64,000 nucleotides of DNA from FEB-7 sp963698265 (lineage in GTDB: Bacteria > Pseudomonadota > Gammaproteobacteria > Burkholderiales > Usitatibacteraceae). The DNA lies in NCBI GenBank assembly GCA_963698265.1, contig CAVOQC010000001.1, positions 124,001 through 188,000 of the forward strand, written 5' to 3'. The position numbers and the translations under genes are program-made. A model generated the notes under the pieces. That model saw only the letters and a list, made by a program, of their open reading frames with translations, searched no databases and was not told where the DNA came from. Every line of letters starts with the position of its first letter. Positions within the stretch are counted from its first letter, which is position 1. Positions 41,940 to 51,606 of the stretch are shown here, one piece after another.

Positions 41940-42602
41940 ATGGACGGCCCCGTCATCGTGGTCACCGGCGCCAGCCGGGGCATCGGGTTCGAGGTGTGCA
42001 GGCAGCTCGCGGCACGGGGGGCTCGGGTGATCGCCTCCACGCGCCGGGGCGCGCCCCATCCCCACGGCGAGGCGCTCGCCCTCGACGTGGCCGACGAGGC
42101 GAGCGTCGAGCGGGCCGCGAAACAGGTGACCGGCGTGCACGGGCGAATCGACGGGCTCGTGAACAACGCCGCCTTGGCGCTCGACAAGGGCCGCACGATC
42201 CTCGAGCTCTCGCGCGAGACGCTGCGCGAGACGATGGAGACCAACGTCGTGGGCGCGCTGCGGGTGGCCCAGGCGTTCTGGCCCCTCTTCGCGAAGGGCG
42301 GCTTCGTGGTGAACGTCTCGAGCGTGTCGGGCTCGCTCTCCGCGATGGACGCGTGGTCGCCCGGCTACAGCCTGTCGAAGGCGGCGCTCAACGCGCTCAC
42401 GGTGCAGCTCGCGATGGCAGGGCGCACGCGCGCCCTGCGCGTGAACAGCGTCTGCCCCGGCTGGGTGAGGACCGACATGGGCGGCCGCGAGGCGCCGGGG
42501 ACGGTGCAGGAAGGCGCGGCGGGCATCGTCTGGCTCGCGCTCGATGCGCCGAAGGGCGCGACCGGAAAGTTCTTTCACGACCGGCGGGAGATCGCCTGGT
42601 AG
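41940..42602 (+). CDS. Short-chain dehydrogenase/reductase
   Basis: 220 aa. NAD(P) motif VVTGASRGIGFEV (T-G-x3-G-x-G), NNAALAL, catalytic Ser in VNVSSVSGS, and Tyr-x3-Lys in GYSLSKAALNALT. The C-terminus is short. The substrate is unknown. AGGGAGG precedes the ATG. It is followed by mtnA on the same strand after 64 bp; a link to methionine salvage is not apparent. Confidence 0.88.
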   Translation: MDGPVIVVTGASRGIGFEVCRQLAARGARVIASTRRGAPHPHGEALALDVADEASVERAAKQVTGVHGRIDGLVNNAALALDKGRTILELSRETLRETMETNVVGALRVAQAFWPLFAKGGFVVNVSSVSGSLSAMDAWSPGYSLSKAALNALTVQLAMAGRTRALRVNSVCPGWVRTDMGGREAPGTVQEGAAGIVWLALDAPKGATGKFFHDRREIAW

Positions 42603-42666
42603 GCGGGCACGCATCCTGCCCGGCCGGCGCTTCGGCGATAATGCGCGAAACCCCCCGGAGCTTCCC

Positions 42667-43773
42667 GTGAAAGTCGGCGACCGCCATTACCGCAGCCTCT
42701 GGGCCGAGCAGCCCGGCGGACCCGTGCACATCATTGACCAGACGCACCTGCCACACGCGTTCGAGACCCGAGTGCTCGATTCGCCCGAGGCGGTGGCCGA
42801 GGCGATCGAGACCATGCGCGTGCGCGGCGCGCCGCTGATCGGCGTCGCGGCGGCCTTCGGGCTGGCGCTTGCCATGACCCGGGACCCGTCCGACGCCTCC
42901 CTCGCGGGAAGTGCTGCGCGGCTCGGCGCGACCCGTCCCACGGCCGTGAACCTCGCCTGGTCCCTCGGACGGATGCGCGCCGCACTCGAAGGCCTTGCCC
43001 CGCGCGAGCGGCCGGCGGCGGCGTGGTTCGAGGCGCAGGCGATCGCCGACCAGGACGTCGCCCTCAACGAGGCCATCGGCCGCCACGGGCTCTCCCTCAT
43101 CGAGCGCGAACACGCCGCCTCGGGCGACACCGTCGACATCCTCACCCACTGCAACGCCGGCTGGCTCGCCACGGTGGACTGGGGCACCGCGCTCGCGCCC
43201 ATCTACCTCGCCCACGACAAGGGCATCCCCGTGCACGTGTGGGTGGACGAGACGCGCCCCAGGAACCAGGGGCTCCTCACGGCGTGGGAACTCGCCGCCC
43301 ACGGGGTGGCCCACACGCTGATCGCGGACAACGCCGGCGGCCACCTCATGCAGCGCGGCCGCGTGGACCTGGTCTTCGTGGGCGTGGACCGCGCGACGCG
43401 GCGCGGCGACGTGGCCAACAAGATAGGCACCTACCTCAAGGCGCTCGCCGCGCGCGACAACGACGTGCCCTTCTACGCCGCGGTGCCCACGCCCAGCATC
43501 GACTGGGAGGTCGACGATGCGCTCGCGGGCATTCCCATCGAGGAGCGCGGCGCGGACGAGATCCGCGTGGTCCGCGGCCTGGACGATTCCGGGCGGCCGT
43601 CCTCCATCGCGATCGCGCCGGGCACGACGGCCGCGGCCAATCCCGCTTTCGACATCACGCCCGCCTCGCTGGTGACCGGCCTCATCACCGAGAAGGGGGT
43701 GTTCGCCGCGAAGGAGACCGCACTCCTCGCGCTCTTTCCGCGCGACCGCAAGAGCAACGCCTTCCTCACCTGA
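42667..43773 (+). CDS. mtnA: S-methyl-5-thioribose-1-phosphate isomerase
   Basis: 368 aa from a GTG. It shares the eIF2B-like fold with diagnostic RVRGAPLIGVAAAFG, catalytic Cys in LTHCNAGWLATVDWGTAL, and Asp in VGVDRATRRGDVANKIGTY. It converts methylthioribose-1-P to methylthioribulose-1-P in methionine salvage. No other mtn gene is in the window. A GATAAT hexamer (about 42637-42642) could serve as its -10. Confidence 0.94.
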   Translation: MKVGDRHYRSLWAEQPGGPVHIIDQTHLPHAFETRVLDSPEAVAEAIETMRVRGAPLIGVAAAFGLALAMTRDPSDASLAGSAARLGATRPTAVNLAWSLGRMRAALEGLAPRERPAAAWFEAQAIADQDVALNEAIGRHGLSLIEREHAASGDTVDILTHCNAGWLATVDWGTALAPIYLAHDKGIPVHVWVDETRPRNQGLLTAWELAAHGVAHTLIADNAGGHLMQRGRVDLVFVGVDRATRRGDVANKIGTYLKALAARDNDVPFYAAVPTPSIDWEVDDALAGIPIEERGADEIRVVRGLDDSGRPSSIAIAPGTTAAANPAFDITPASLVTGLITEKGVFAAKETALLALFPRDRKSNAFLT

Positions 43774-43779
43774 GGCAAT

Positions 43780-43848
43780 GGAAACGGGGACGCTCCTCTT
43801 TTTTCCGGTACGGCAACGGAAAACGGGGAGCGTCCCCGTTTCCGTTTT
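43780..43848 (+). terminator. 17-bp-stem palindrome with T-run after mtnA
   Basis: GGAAACGGGGACGCTCC (43780-43796) is perfectly complementary to GGAGCGTCCCCGTTTCC (43827-43843), with a 30-nt loop. It is 6 bp after the mtnA stop and followed by GTTTTTCC, so it can act as an intrinsic terminator. The GGGGACGCTCC word also fits REP-type palindromes. Confidence 0.55.
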
Positions 43849-43979
43849 TCCAGCGCAAGTAACAGGGTCCGTAACTGGCGATGACGCGCCGGACGGGCGA
43901 GTCGCTATGCGATAATTGGCGACACATCTCGTGCTGGCGCCACGCCTGTGGCAGCCGGCGCTCTCCTGGAGGAAGGCCC

Positions 43980-45803
43980 ATGCAAGCCCATGCCGCCCCG
44001 GTGCCGGGCGCCGCTCATACGCGCCACGCAAGACTGCTCAAGTGGGTCGCCGACATCGCCGAACTCGCGCAACCCGACAGGATCTACTGGTGCGACGGAA
44101 CCGAGGAGGAATACGACCGCCTCTGCGGCCAGCTCGTCGAGTCCGGCACCTTCCGGCGCCTGGACGACAAGCTGCGGCCCAACTCGTACCTGGCGTGGTC
44201 CGACCCCTCGGACGTCGCGCGGGTCGAGGACCGCACCTTCATCTGCGCGAAAAACAAGGACGACGCCGGCCCCACCAACAACTGGGTGGAGCCCGCCGAG
44301 ATGCGCGCCACGCTCAAGGGCCTCTTCAAGGGCTGCATGCGCGGGCGGACCATGTACGTGGTGCCCTTCAGCATGGGCCCCATCGGCTCGCACATCGCGC
44401 ACATCGGGATCGAGATCTCCGACAGCGCCTACGTCGCCGTGAACATGAAGCTGATGACCCGCATGGGCGCGAGCGTGCTCGCCACGCTCGGCGACGACGG
44501 CTTCTTCGTGCCCGCCGTGCACTCGGTGGGCGCGCCACTGGAACCGGGGGCGAAGGACGTCCCCTGGCCCTGCAACAAGGACCACAAGTACATCGTCCAC
44601 TTCCCCGAGGACCGCGAGATCTGGTCCTTCGGCTCCGGCTACGGCGGCAACGCGCTGCTGGGCAAGAAGTGCTTCGCGCTGCGCATCGCCTCGGTGATGG
44701 GCCGCGAGGAGGGCTGGCTCGCCGAGCACATGCTGATCCTGGGCGTCGAATCCCCCGAAGGCGTGAAGCACTACGTGACCGCCGCCTTCCCGAGCGCCTG
44801 CGGGAAGACGAATTTCGCGATGCTCATCCCGCCTGCCGCCTTCAAGGGCTGGAAGGTGACGACGATCGGCGACGACATCGCCTGGATCAAGCCGGGAAAG
44901 GACGGGCGCCTGCACGCCATCAACCCGGAGGCGGGCTTCTTCGGCGTCGCGCCCGGCACGGGCTACGGCACCAACCCGAACTGCATGGAGGCCATCAAGA
45001 CCAACACCATCTTCACCAACGTGGCGCTCACGCCGGAAGGCGACGTGTGGTGGGAGGGGATGTCGAAGGAAGTCCCGCCGAAGCTCACCGACTGGAAGGG
45101 CCAGGAGTGGGCGCCCGGCTGCGGGAGGCCCGCGGCGCATCCCAACGCGCGCTTCACCGTGTCCGCCGCGCAGTCGCCCTCCATCGATCCGGCGTGGGAC
45201 GACCCCAAGGGCGTGCCGATCTCCGCCTTCGTCTTCGGCGGGCGGCGCTCCTCGACGGTGCCGCTGGTGACGGAGGCAGCCACCTGGGACGAAGGCGTGT
45301 ACATGGCCGCGACCCTCGGTTCCGAGACCACCGCCGCGATCACGGGGAAAGTGGGCGTCGTGCGCCGCGACCCGTTCGCGATGCTCGCCTTCTGCGGCTA
45401 CAACATGAGCGACTACTTCGCGCACTGGGTCGAGATGGGCCGCAAGATCCCGTACCCGCCGAAGATCTTCCTGGTGAACTGGTTCCGCAAGAACGACGAG
45501 GGAAAGTACATCTGGCCCGGCTTCGGCGAGAACATGCGCGTGCTCAAGTGGATCGTCGAACGCGTCGAGGGCATCGCCGACGCCGAGCGCACCGCCGTGG
45601 GCTACGTGCCGCGGCACAAGGACATCGACTGGCAGGGGCTCGATTCCTTCGGCGCCGACAAGTACCTCGCCATCTCGTCCATCGACAAGCCGATGTGGAC
45701 GCAGGAACTCCCGCTGCACCGCGAGCTCTTCGACAAGCTGGGCGAGCGCCTTCCGGGCGTGATCCGGCAGCGCTTCGAGGCGCTCAGCAAGACGCTGGGC
45801 TGA
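43980..45803 (+). CDS. pckG: Phosphoenolpyruvate carboxykinase (GTP)
   Basis: 607 aa, GTP-class length. The P-loop is AFPSACGKTNFAMLIPP. Mn2+/substrate residues lie in SFGSGYGGNALLGKKCFALRI and TTIGDDIAWIKPG. GGAGGAA precedes the ATG. It makes PEP from oxaloacetate for gluconeogenesis, which suits growth on amino acids. A GATAAT at 43911-43916 may be the -10. Confidence 0.97.
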   Translation: MQAHAAPVPGAAHTRHARLLKWVADIAELAQPDRIYWCDGTEEEYDRLCGQLVESGTFRRLDDKLRPNSYLAWSDPSDVARVEDRTFICAKNKDDAGPTNNWVEPAEMRATLKGLFKGCMRGRTMYVVPFSMGPIGSHIAHIGIEISDSAYVAVNMKLMTRMGASVLATLGDDGFFVPAVHSVGAPLEPGAKDVPWPCNKDHKYIVHFPEDREIWSFGSGYGGNALLGKKCFALRIASVMGREEGWLAEHMLILGVESPEGVKHYVTAAFPSACGKTNFAMLIPPAAFKGWKVTTIGDDIAWIKPGKDGRLHAINPEAGFFGVAPGTGYGTNPNCMEAIKTNTIFTNVALTPEGDVWWEGMSKEVPPKLTDWKGQEWAPGCGRPAAHPNARFTVSAAQSPSIDPAWDDPKGVPISAFVFGGRRSSTVPLVTEAATWDEGVYMAATLGSETTAAITGKVGVVRRDPFAMLAFCGYNMSDYFAHWVEMGRKIPYPPKIFLVNWFRKNDEGKYIWPGFGENMRVLKWIVERVEGIADAERTAVGYVPRHKDIDWQGLDSFGADKYLAISSIDKPMWTQELPLHRELFDKLGERLPGVIRQRFEALSKTLG

Positions 45804-45832
45804 TCTCCCGCGGCCAGGACGTCGTCGCCGCC

Positions 45833-46948
45833 GTGAAGCTCTCGGAACTCGAGACGCCGCGCCTCGTGCTCGAGGCCGGCCGCATGGAGGCCAACGTCGC
45901 GCGCCTCAAGGCCCGCCTCGCCGCGCTGGGCGTGCGCCTGCGTCCCCACGTGAAGACCTGCAAGTCCTTCGAGGTCGCCCGCCCCCTGATGGAATCGCCC
46001 GCGGGCCCCATCACGGTATCCACCCTCAAGGAAGCCGAGCAGTTCCTGGAGCACGGCGTCACCGACATCCTGTACGCGGTCGGCATCGCGCCGGGCAAGC
46101 TCGACCACGTGGTGACGCTTCGCGGCCGCGGTGCGGATCTCGCCGTGGTGGTAGACAGCGTGGAGGCCGCACAGGCCGTGGCGGCGCGCGGCGCCGGCAT
46201 CCCTGCGCTGATCGAGATCGACTGCGACGGCCACCGCGCCGGCGTGAAACCCGGGGACGCGATCCTCGTCGACATCGCGAAGGCGCTCGACCGGGGCGCG
46301 CAGCCACGCGGCGTGATGACGCACGCGGGGGGGTCCTACGACTGCCGCTCGACCGGGGCCATCGCCGCCCTGGCGGAGCGGGAGCGCGCGGCCGTCGTGG
46401 AAAGTGCGGCCGTGCTGCGCGCCGCGGGCTTCGCCTCGCCCGTGGTGAGCGTGGGCTCGACGCCCACCGCCACGTTCGCCGCGAACCTCGAGGGCGTGTC
46501 GGAAGTGCGCGCGGGCGTCTTCGTCTTCCACGACCTCGTGATGGCCGGGCTCGGCGTGTGCGCCGTGGACGACATCGCGCTCTCGGTGCTCGCCACCGTC
46601 ATCGGCCACCAGCGAGAAAAGGGCTGGATCGTCACCGACGCGGGATGGATGGCGATGTCGCGGGACCGCGGCACCCGGGGGCAGGCCGTGGACCAGGGCT
46701 ACGGCCTCGTCTGCGACGAGGCCGGCCGCGTGATCGGGGATCTCGTCGTGACCGATGCCAACCAGGAGCACGGCATCGTGAGCCGCCGCGACGCGGGCCC
46801 CCTCGATGTCTCGCGCTATCCTGTCGGCACGAGACTGCGCATCCTTCCCAACCACGCCTGCGCCACCGGCGCACAGCACGATGCCTACCACGTCGTGAGG
46901 GGCGGCCCCGAGGTCCTTGCCCGGTGGCCGCGCTTCGGCGGCTGGTAG
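45833..46948 (+). CDS. DSD1-type PLP enzyme (D-threonine aldolase / D-serine dehydratase-like)
   Basis: 371 aa from a GTG. The N-terminal alanine-racemase-fold barrel holds the PLP Lys in LRPHVKTCKSFEVARP. The C-terminal metal site His-x-Cys is in RILPNHACATGA, typical of the metal-dependent eukaryote-like D-serine dehydratases and D-threonine aldolases. Substrates are D-beta-hydroxy amino acids. RidA and an M20 peptidase follow closely. A dehydratase route would release 2-aminoacrylate, the classic RidA substrate. Confidence 0.87.
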   Translation: MKLSELETPRLVLEAGRMEANVARLKARLAALGVRLRPHVKTCKSFEVARPLMESPAGPITVSTLKEAEQFLEHGVTDILYAVGIAPGKLDHVVTLRGRGADLAVVVDSVEAAQAVAARGAGIPALIEIDCDGHRAGVKPGDAILVDIAKALDRGAQPRGVMTHAGGSYDCRSTGAIAALAERERAAVVESAAVLRAAGFASPVVSVGSTPTATFAANLEGVSEVRAGVFVFHDLVMAGLGVCAVDDIALSVLATVIGHQREKGWIVTDAGWMAMSRDRGTRGQAVDQGYGLVCDEAGRVIGDLVVTDANQEHGIVSRRDAGPLDVSRYPVGTRLRILPNHACATGAQHDAYHVVRGGPEVLARWPRFGGW

Positions 46949-46962
46949 CGGAGACCACCGCC

Positions 46963-47352
46963 ATGAGAACGCTCGAATGCCTGAACGCCCCGGGTCTCGA
47001 CAAGCCCGCCGGCCACTACTCCCACGCCGTGGTGCACGACGGTTTCGCGTACCTCGCCGGGCAGCTCCCGCACGTGCCCGGCGAGCCCGGGCGCAAGCCG
47101 GGGTCGATCGAGGAGCAGACGCGACAAGTGCTCGCGAACGTCGACCGCGTGCTTTCCGCCTGCGGCTCGCGGCGCGACCGGGTGCTGCGCTGCACGGTGT
47201 ACATCTCCGACATCGCGCACTGGCCGGCGGTGAACAAGGTCTACGGCGAGTTCTTCGGCGAGCACCGGCCTGCGCGCTCCGTGGTCCCGGTGAACGAGCT
47301 GCACCACGGCTACGCCATCGAGATCGAAGTCACCGCGGCCGTGGACGAATGA
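46963..47352 (+). CDS. RidA-family enamine/imine deaminase
   Basis: 129 aa, YjgF/YER057c/UK114 fold. The signature region is SVVPVNELHHGYAIEIEVTAA; the usual catalytic Arg position in this loop is not the canonical C-I-R-V form. It starts 14 bp after the PLP enzyme and its stop overlaps the M20 peptidase start (ATGA). It is likely to clear reactive enamines made by the upstream enzyme. Confidence 0.88.
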   Translation: MRTLECLNAPGLDKPAGHYSHAVVHDGFAYLAGQLPHVPGEPGRKPGSIEEQTRQVLANVDRVLSACGSRRDRVLRCTVYISDIAHWPAVNKVYGEFFGEHRPARSVVPVNELHHGYAIEIEVTAAVDE

Positions 47353-48779
47353 GCAAGGCCATCGACGAGGCCGTGGGGAGTCGCGCCGACGCGCTCGTCG
47401 CAACGCTCCTCGAATCCGTCCGCATCCCCTCCGTGAGCCTCACCGGCGAGGGCATCGAGGCGGCGGTCGATTTTCTCGCCACGCGCATGAAGGCCTGGGG
47501 CTTCGCGGTCGAGGTCTTCCCCACCGCGAGCCAGCCCATCGTCTACGGCGAGATCGGCCCCGAGGACGCGCCCTTCACCTGGCTCACCTACGGCCACTAC
47601 GACGTCTATCCCGCGGACGCGAAAGCGGAGGGCTGGAAGACCGATCCGTGGCAGCCGGTGATCGACGGCGACCGCATCTGGGGCCGCGGCACGGGCGACA
47701 ACAAGGGCCAGCACCTGGCGCTCCTGAACGCCATCGCGCTCTACCGCGAGCTGCACGGGGAGCTTCCGATCCGCATCAAGGTGATCCTCGAGGGCGACGA
47801 GGAGACGGGCAGCCGTCCCCTGCCGGAATTCGTGCGAGCGCACCGGGAGCGGCTGCGTGCGGACCTCTGCTGCTACTCCGACGGGCCGATGTTCCCCAAC
47901 GACCAGCCGGTGCTGCTCATGGGCGTGCGCGGCGTCCTGGGGCTGGAGTTCGCGGCCACGGGTGCGAAGCGAAACCTCCACTCCGGGAACTTCGGCGGCG
48001 TCGCACCCAACCCGACGCTGGATTTGATCCACCTGCTCGCCGAGATGGCGGACCGAGACGGCAGGCTCCTGGTGCCGGGCGCGGGCCACGCGGACGTGAC
48101 CGTGACGCCCTCGGAGGCCGCGGCGGTGGCCGCGCTGCCGCTCGACCGCGAGGGCGTGATGGCGAGCATGGGCGTTGCTCCCTCGGTGCCGGACGACCAG
48201 TTCTACGAGCGCCTCATGCTCCGGCCCGCGTTCAACGTCTCCGGGTTCGTTTCCGGCTACACGGGCGCGGGCCACAAGACCATCATCTTCCGGGAAGCGA
48301 TCGCAAAGGCCGACATCCGGCTCGTGGGCGGGCAGGACCCGGCGCAGGTGCTCGCCGCCGTGCGCGCGTTCGCCGCGGGGCGGGGCTACGGGAACATCGA
48401 GATCCGGGAGCTGAAGGCCACGCCCGCCTCGCGCACCTCCCTCGACGACCCGTTCGTGCCCCTGGTGAAGCAGGCGGTCGCGCAGGGCTTCGGCCGCGAG
48501 CCCCTCGTGGTGCCGAGCCTCGGCGGGACCACGCCCGACTTCGTCTTCACCAGGATCCTTGGCCTGCCCTCGATCGTGGTGCCGCTCGCGCCCTACGACG
48601 AGAACAACCACGCGCCGAACGAGTCGACCAAGGTGTCGCTCTACCTCGCGGGGATCCGGACGGGGATGCGCCTCATCGAGGCGCTGGGCGCGCGCGGGCG
48701 GCCCGCGGCCGCCCCGGAAGCAGGGGCGGGCGCGTTCCGCGGGGAGATCAGAACAGGATGCCGGGCAGCCAGAGGCTGA
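47349..48779 (+). CDS. M20-family metallopeptidase (dipeptidase type)
   Basis: 476 aa. Zn ligands: TYGHYDVYPADAKAEGW (His, Asp), GRGTGDNKGQ (bridging Asp), EGDEETGS (catalytic Glu, ligand Glu), and NNHAPNEST (late His). The dimerisation lid lies between about residues 195 and 320. It hydrolyses a dipeptide or N-acyl amino acid. It is coupled to ridA. The last ~11 codons run antisense into the end of the TRAP permease gene (32-bp convergent overlap). Confidence 0.92.
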   Translation: MSKAIDEAVGSRADALVATLLESVRIPSVSLTGEGIEAAVDFLATRMKAWGFAVEVFPTASQPIVYGEIGPEDAPFTWLTYGHYDVYPADAKAEGWKTDPWQPVIDGDRIWGRGTGDNKGQHLALLNAIALYRELHGELPIRIKVILEGDEETGSRPLPEFVRAHRERLRADLCCYSDGPMFPNDQPVLLMGVRGVLGLEFAATGAKRNLHSGNFGGVAPNPTLDLIHLLAEMADRDGRLLVPGAGHADVTVTPSEAAAVAALPLDREGVMASMGVAPSVPDDQFYERLMLRPAFNVSGFVSGYTGAGHKTIIFREAIAKADIRLVGGQDPAQVLAAVRAFAAGRGYGNIEIRELKATPASRTSLDDPFVPLVKQAVAQGFGREPLVVPSLGGTTPDFVFTRILGLPSIVVPLAPYDENNHAPNESTKVSLYLAGIRTGMRLIEALGARGRPAAAPEAGAGAFRGEIRTGCRAARG

Positions 48780-50025
48780 TGATCGGCACGTAGGTGACGA
48801 TCACGAGGAAGACCACGAGCACGCTCAGCCACGGCAGCGCGGCGCGCACCACCTGCATGATCGACATGCCGGTGATGCCCGCGGTCACGAACAGGTTCAA
48901 CCCCACGGGCGGCGTCACCATGCCGATCTCCAGGTTCACCACCATGATGATGCCCAGGTGAACCGGGTCGATGCCCAGCTGCTCGGCGATCGGGAAGAGG
49001 ATGGGCGCCAGGATCAGGATGATCCCCGTGGGTTCCATGAAATTGCCCGCGATGAGCAGCAGGATGTTCACCACGATCAGGAACTGCCAGGGCTCCATCC
49101 CCCAGGAGACGATCTGCTCCGTGATCGCCTGCGGGATGCGCTCGGTCGTGAGGACGTGCGCGAAGAGCAGCGCGTTGGCCACGATGAACATGAGCATGAC
49201 GGTGACCCGCGCCGCGTCCACCAGCACGTGCGGCACCTTCTTCATGCCGATGTCCCGGTAGACGAAGACGGCGACGAAGAAGGCGTACACCGCGGCGACG
49301 GCCGCCGCCTCCGTGGGCGTGAAGATGCCGCCGTAGATCCCGCCCAGGATGATGACCAGCAGCAACAGCCCCCAGATGGACTCGCGGCCCGCCTGCAGGA
49401 TCTCGCCCATCGAGGCCCGCGGCTGGCGCGGCAGCTTCAGGTAGCGCGCCCGGAAGTAGATCGCCACCATCAGCATGAGGCCGAGCAGGATGCCGGGGAT
49501 CACGCCCGCCATGAAGAGCTTGCCGACCGAGGTCTCGGTCGCCGCGCCGTAGACCACCATCACGATCGAGGGCGGTATCAGGATGCCGAGCGTGCCGGCG
49601 TTGCAGATCACGCCCGCCGCGAAGTTCTGGGAGTAGCCGGCCTTCACCATGCCGGCGATCACGATGGAGCCCACCGCCACGACCGTGGCGGGAGAAGAGC
49701 CCGACACCGCGGCGAAGAGCATGCAGGCGAGCACGGAGGCCATCGCGAGGCCGCCCCGCAGGTGGCCGATGCAGGCGATGGCGAACCGGATCATGCGCTT
49801 GGCCACCCCCCCGGTCGTCATGAAGGCGCCGGAGAGGATGAAGTACGGGATCGCGAGCAGCGTGAAGTGCTCGGAGGTCTCGAAGAGCTTGAGCGAGAGC
49901 GAGGGCAGGGAATCCTGCCCGAAAAAGAGGATCGTGAGCACCGACGACAGGCCGAGCGCGATCGCGATCGGCATGCCCATCAGCATGAACGCGAACAGCA
50001 TGACGAACAGGATGGCGGTGGTCAT
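48748..50025 (-). CDS. dctM: TRAP transporter large permease (DctM)
   Basis: 425 aa, about 12 membrane helices. Signature PSIVMVVYGAATETSVGKLFMAG. It forms the ion-driven channel for the solute delivered by DctP. The ATG overlaps the dctQ stop (ATGA). Its 3' end overlaps the M20 gene on the other strand. Confidence 0.94.
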   Translation of the reverse strand: MTTAILFVMLFAFMLMGMPIAIALGLSSVLTILFFGQDSLPSLSLKLFETSEHFTLLAIPYFILSGAFMTTGGVAKRMIRFAIACIGHLRGGLAMASVLACMLFAAVSGSSPATVVAVGSIVIAGMVKAGYSQNFAAGVICNAGTLGILIPPSIVMVVYGAATETSVGKLFMAGVIPGILLGLMLMVAIYFRARYLKLPRQPRASMGEILQAGRESIWGLLLLVIILGGIYGGIFTPTEAAAVAAVYAFFVAVFVYRDIGMKKVPHVLVDAARVTVMLMFIVANALLFAHVLTTERIPQAITEQIVSWGMEPWQFLIVVNILLLIAGNFMEPTGIILILAPILFPIAEQLGIDPVHLGIIMVVNLEIGMVTPPVGLNLFVTAGITGMSIMQVVRAALPWLSVLVVFLVIVTYVPIISLWLPGILF

Positions 50026-50579
50026 TTGCGTTCGCTCCCCGGCACCGCATCCGGCGCGCCGTCCTGCCTGAGTTTCAGCGCGTCCGCGGCCTCGTCGGCC
50101 AGGTGCATCCCGGACTCCTTGCCCGTGACGATCAGGAAGAGCATGTGGGAGAAGCGCAGGATCAGGATGCCGAAGCCGATCGGCAGCACCAGGCGCGGGA
50201 TCCACTGCTCGATCGGCAGGTCCTGGGCGAGGATGCCGATGTCGTACATCTTCTTCACGTACACCCAGCTGCCGTAGAAAAGGATCACGGAATAGACGAT
50301 GCTGAGCGCCGCGGCGATGCCGCCGACGATCCGCGCCGTCTTCCGGCCCAGGCCTTTCACCAGCGCGTCGACGCCGATGTGGGTGCCGACGCGAACGCCG
50401 TACGCCATCCCGATGAAGATGAGCCACGCGAAGAGGTAGGTGACCAGCTCGAGGGCCCAGACGAAGCTGTAGTTGAAGACGTAGCGCGCGATCACCTGGG
50501 AGAAGGTGATCGTCGTCATCACGGCGAGGAGGAGCGCAATCAGCCCCTCCTCCAATCGATGCAGGTAGACCATCTTCAC
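50022..50579 (-). CDS. dctQ: TRAP transporter small permease (DctQ)
   Basis: 185 aa with four membrane helices; RYVFNYSFVWALELVTYLF is the typical core. GTG at 50579 is preferred because AGGAG is 6 nt upstream; an ATG at 50573 is the alternative. It pairs with DctM and is 40 bp after dctP. Confidence 0.92.
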   Translation of the reverse strand: MKMVYLHRLEEGLIALLLAVMTTITFSQVIARYVFNYSFVWALELVTYLFAWLIFIGMAYGVRVGTHIGVDALVKGLGRKTARIVGGIAAALSIVYSVILFYGSWVYVKKMYDIGILAQDLPIEQWIPRLVLPIGFGILILRFSHMLFLIVTGKESGMHLADEAADALKLRQDGAPDAVPGSERK

Positions 50580-50619
50580 GGACGTCTCCTGTGGTCGCGC
50601 GCCACTTGGGCTCAGGTGC

Positions 50620-51606
50620 CTACTTGTTGGACTTGACCGCCGCCTTGATGAGATCGGCGCCGATGCCCGCCTCGAACTTCTTCCACACCGGCTCCATGAC
50701 CTTCTGCCAGGCGGCCAGGTCCTCCTTGGAAAGCTCCTGGATCTTCGCCTTGCCGGCCTCGGCGATCTTCTGGCGGTCGCGCTTGCTGAACTCGCTCGCC
50801 AGCCCGTTCGAGTACTTCGTCGCCTCGTTCATGGCCGACGTGAGCCCCGCGCGGACGTCCGCGGGCAGCCCGTCCCACCACTTGGCGTTGGTGATCACCA
50901 TGTAGTCGAGCACGCCGTGGTTGGTCTCGGCGATGGTTTTCTGGACCTCGAAGAACTTCTGCGAGTAGATGTTGGACCAGGTGTTCTCCTGCCCGTCGAC
51001 CACGCCCGTCTGCAGGGCCTGGTAGACCTCGCTGAAGGCCATCTTCTGCGGGTTGGCGCCCACCGCGCGGAACTGCGCCTCGAGCACGTCGGAGGCCTGG
51101 ATGCGGAACTTGAGCCCCTTCACGTCATCCGGGCGCTTGAGGACGTCCTTGTTGGAGGACATCTGCTTCATGCCGTTGTGCCAGTAGCCCAGGCCCTTGA
51201 TGCCCTGCTTGGTCATGCTGTCCAGGAGAGCGAGACCCTCCGGGCTGTCCTGGAAGCGGTCGACGGCCTCCGGATTGGAGAAGAGGAACGGCAGGTCGAA
51301 GATCTGGATCTTCTTGGTGTAGCGGTCGAACTTCGACAGCGACGGCGCGATGAACTGCACGTCACCGAGCAGGACCGCTTCCATCTCCTTGGCATCGCCG
51401 AAGAGCTGGGAGCTCGGGAAGACCTGCACCGTGACCTTGCCGGGCAGCTTCTTCTCCGCGAGTTCCTTGAACTTGAGGGCGCCCTGGCCTTTCGGCGTGT
51501 TTTCCGCCACGACGTGGCTGAACTTGATGATCATCGGCTGCTGGGCGGCGGCAACCATCGAGAAACCGGCGGCCACGAGGCCCACCAGAAGAGTTCGCAG
51601 TTTCAT
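50620..51606 (-). CDS. dctP: TRAP transporter solute-binding protein (DctP)
   Basis: 328 aa with a signal peptide (LLVGLVAAGFSMVAAAQ). The DctP fold shows in IKFSHVVAENTPKGQGA, the ligand-binding Arg in GLKFRIQASDVLEAQFRA, and YQALQTGVVDGQENTWSNIY. These point to a carboxylate ligand (C4-dicarboxylate, 2-oxoacid or sugar acid). AGGAGGA precedes the ATG. It is the first gene of dctPQM. Confidence 0.94.
   Translation of the reverse strand: MKLRTLLVGLVAAGFSMVAAAQQPMIIKFSHVVAENTPKGQGALKFKELAEKKLPGKVTVQVFPSSQLFGDAKEMEAVLLGDVQFIAPSLSKFDRYTKKIQIFDLPFLFSNPEAVDRFQDSPEGLALLDSMTKQGIKGLGYWHNGMKQMSSNKDVLKRPDDVKGLKFRIQASDVLEAQFRAVGANPQKMAFSEVYQALQTGVVDGQENTWSNIYSQKFFEVQKTIAETNHGVLDYMVITNAKWWDGLPADVRAGLTSAMNEATKYSNGLASEFSKRDRQKIAEAGKAKIQELSKEDLAAWQKVMEPVWKKFEAGIGADLIKAAVKSNK

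Noticed and set aside
42603..42666. SAM or other riboswitch before mtnA
   Set aside because: Only 64 bp and no conserved riboswitch core can be seen.
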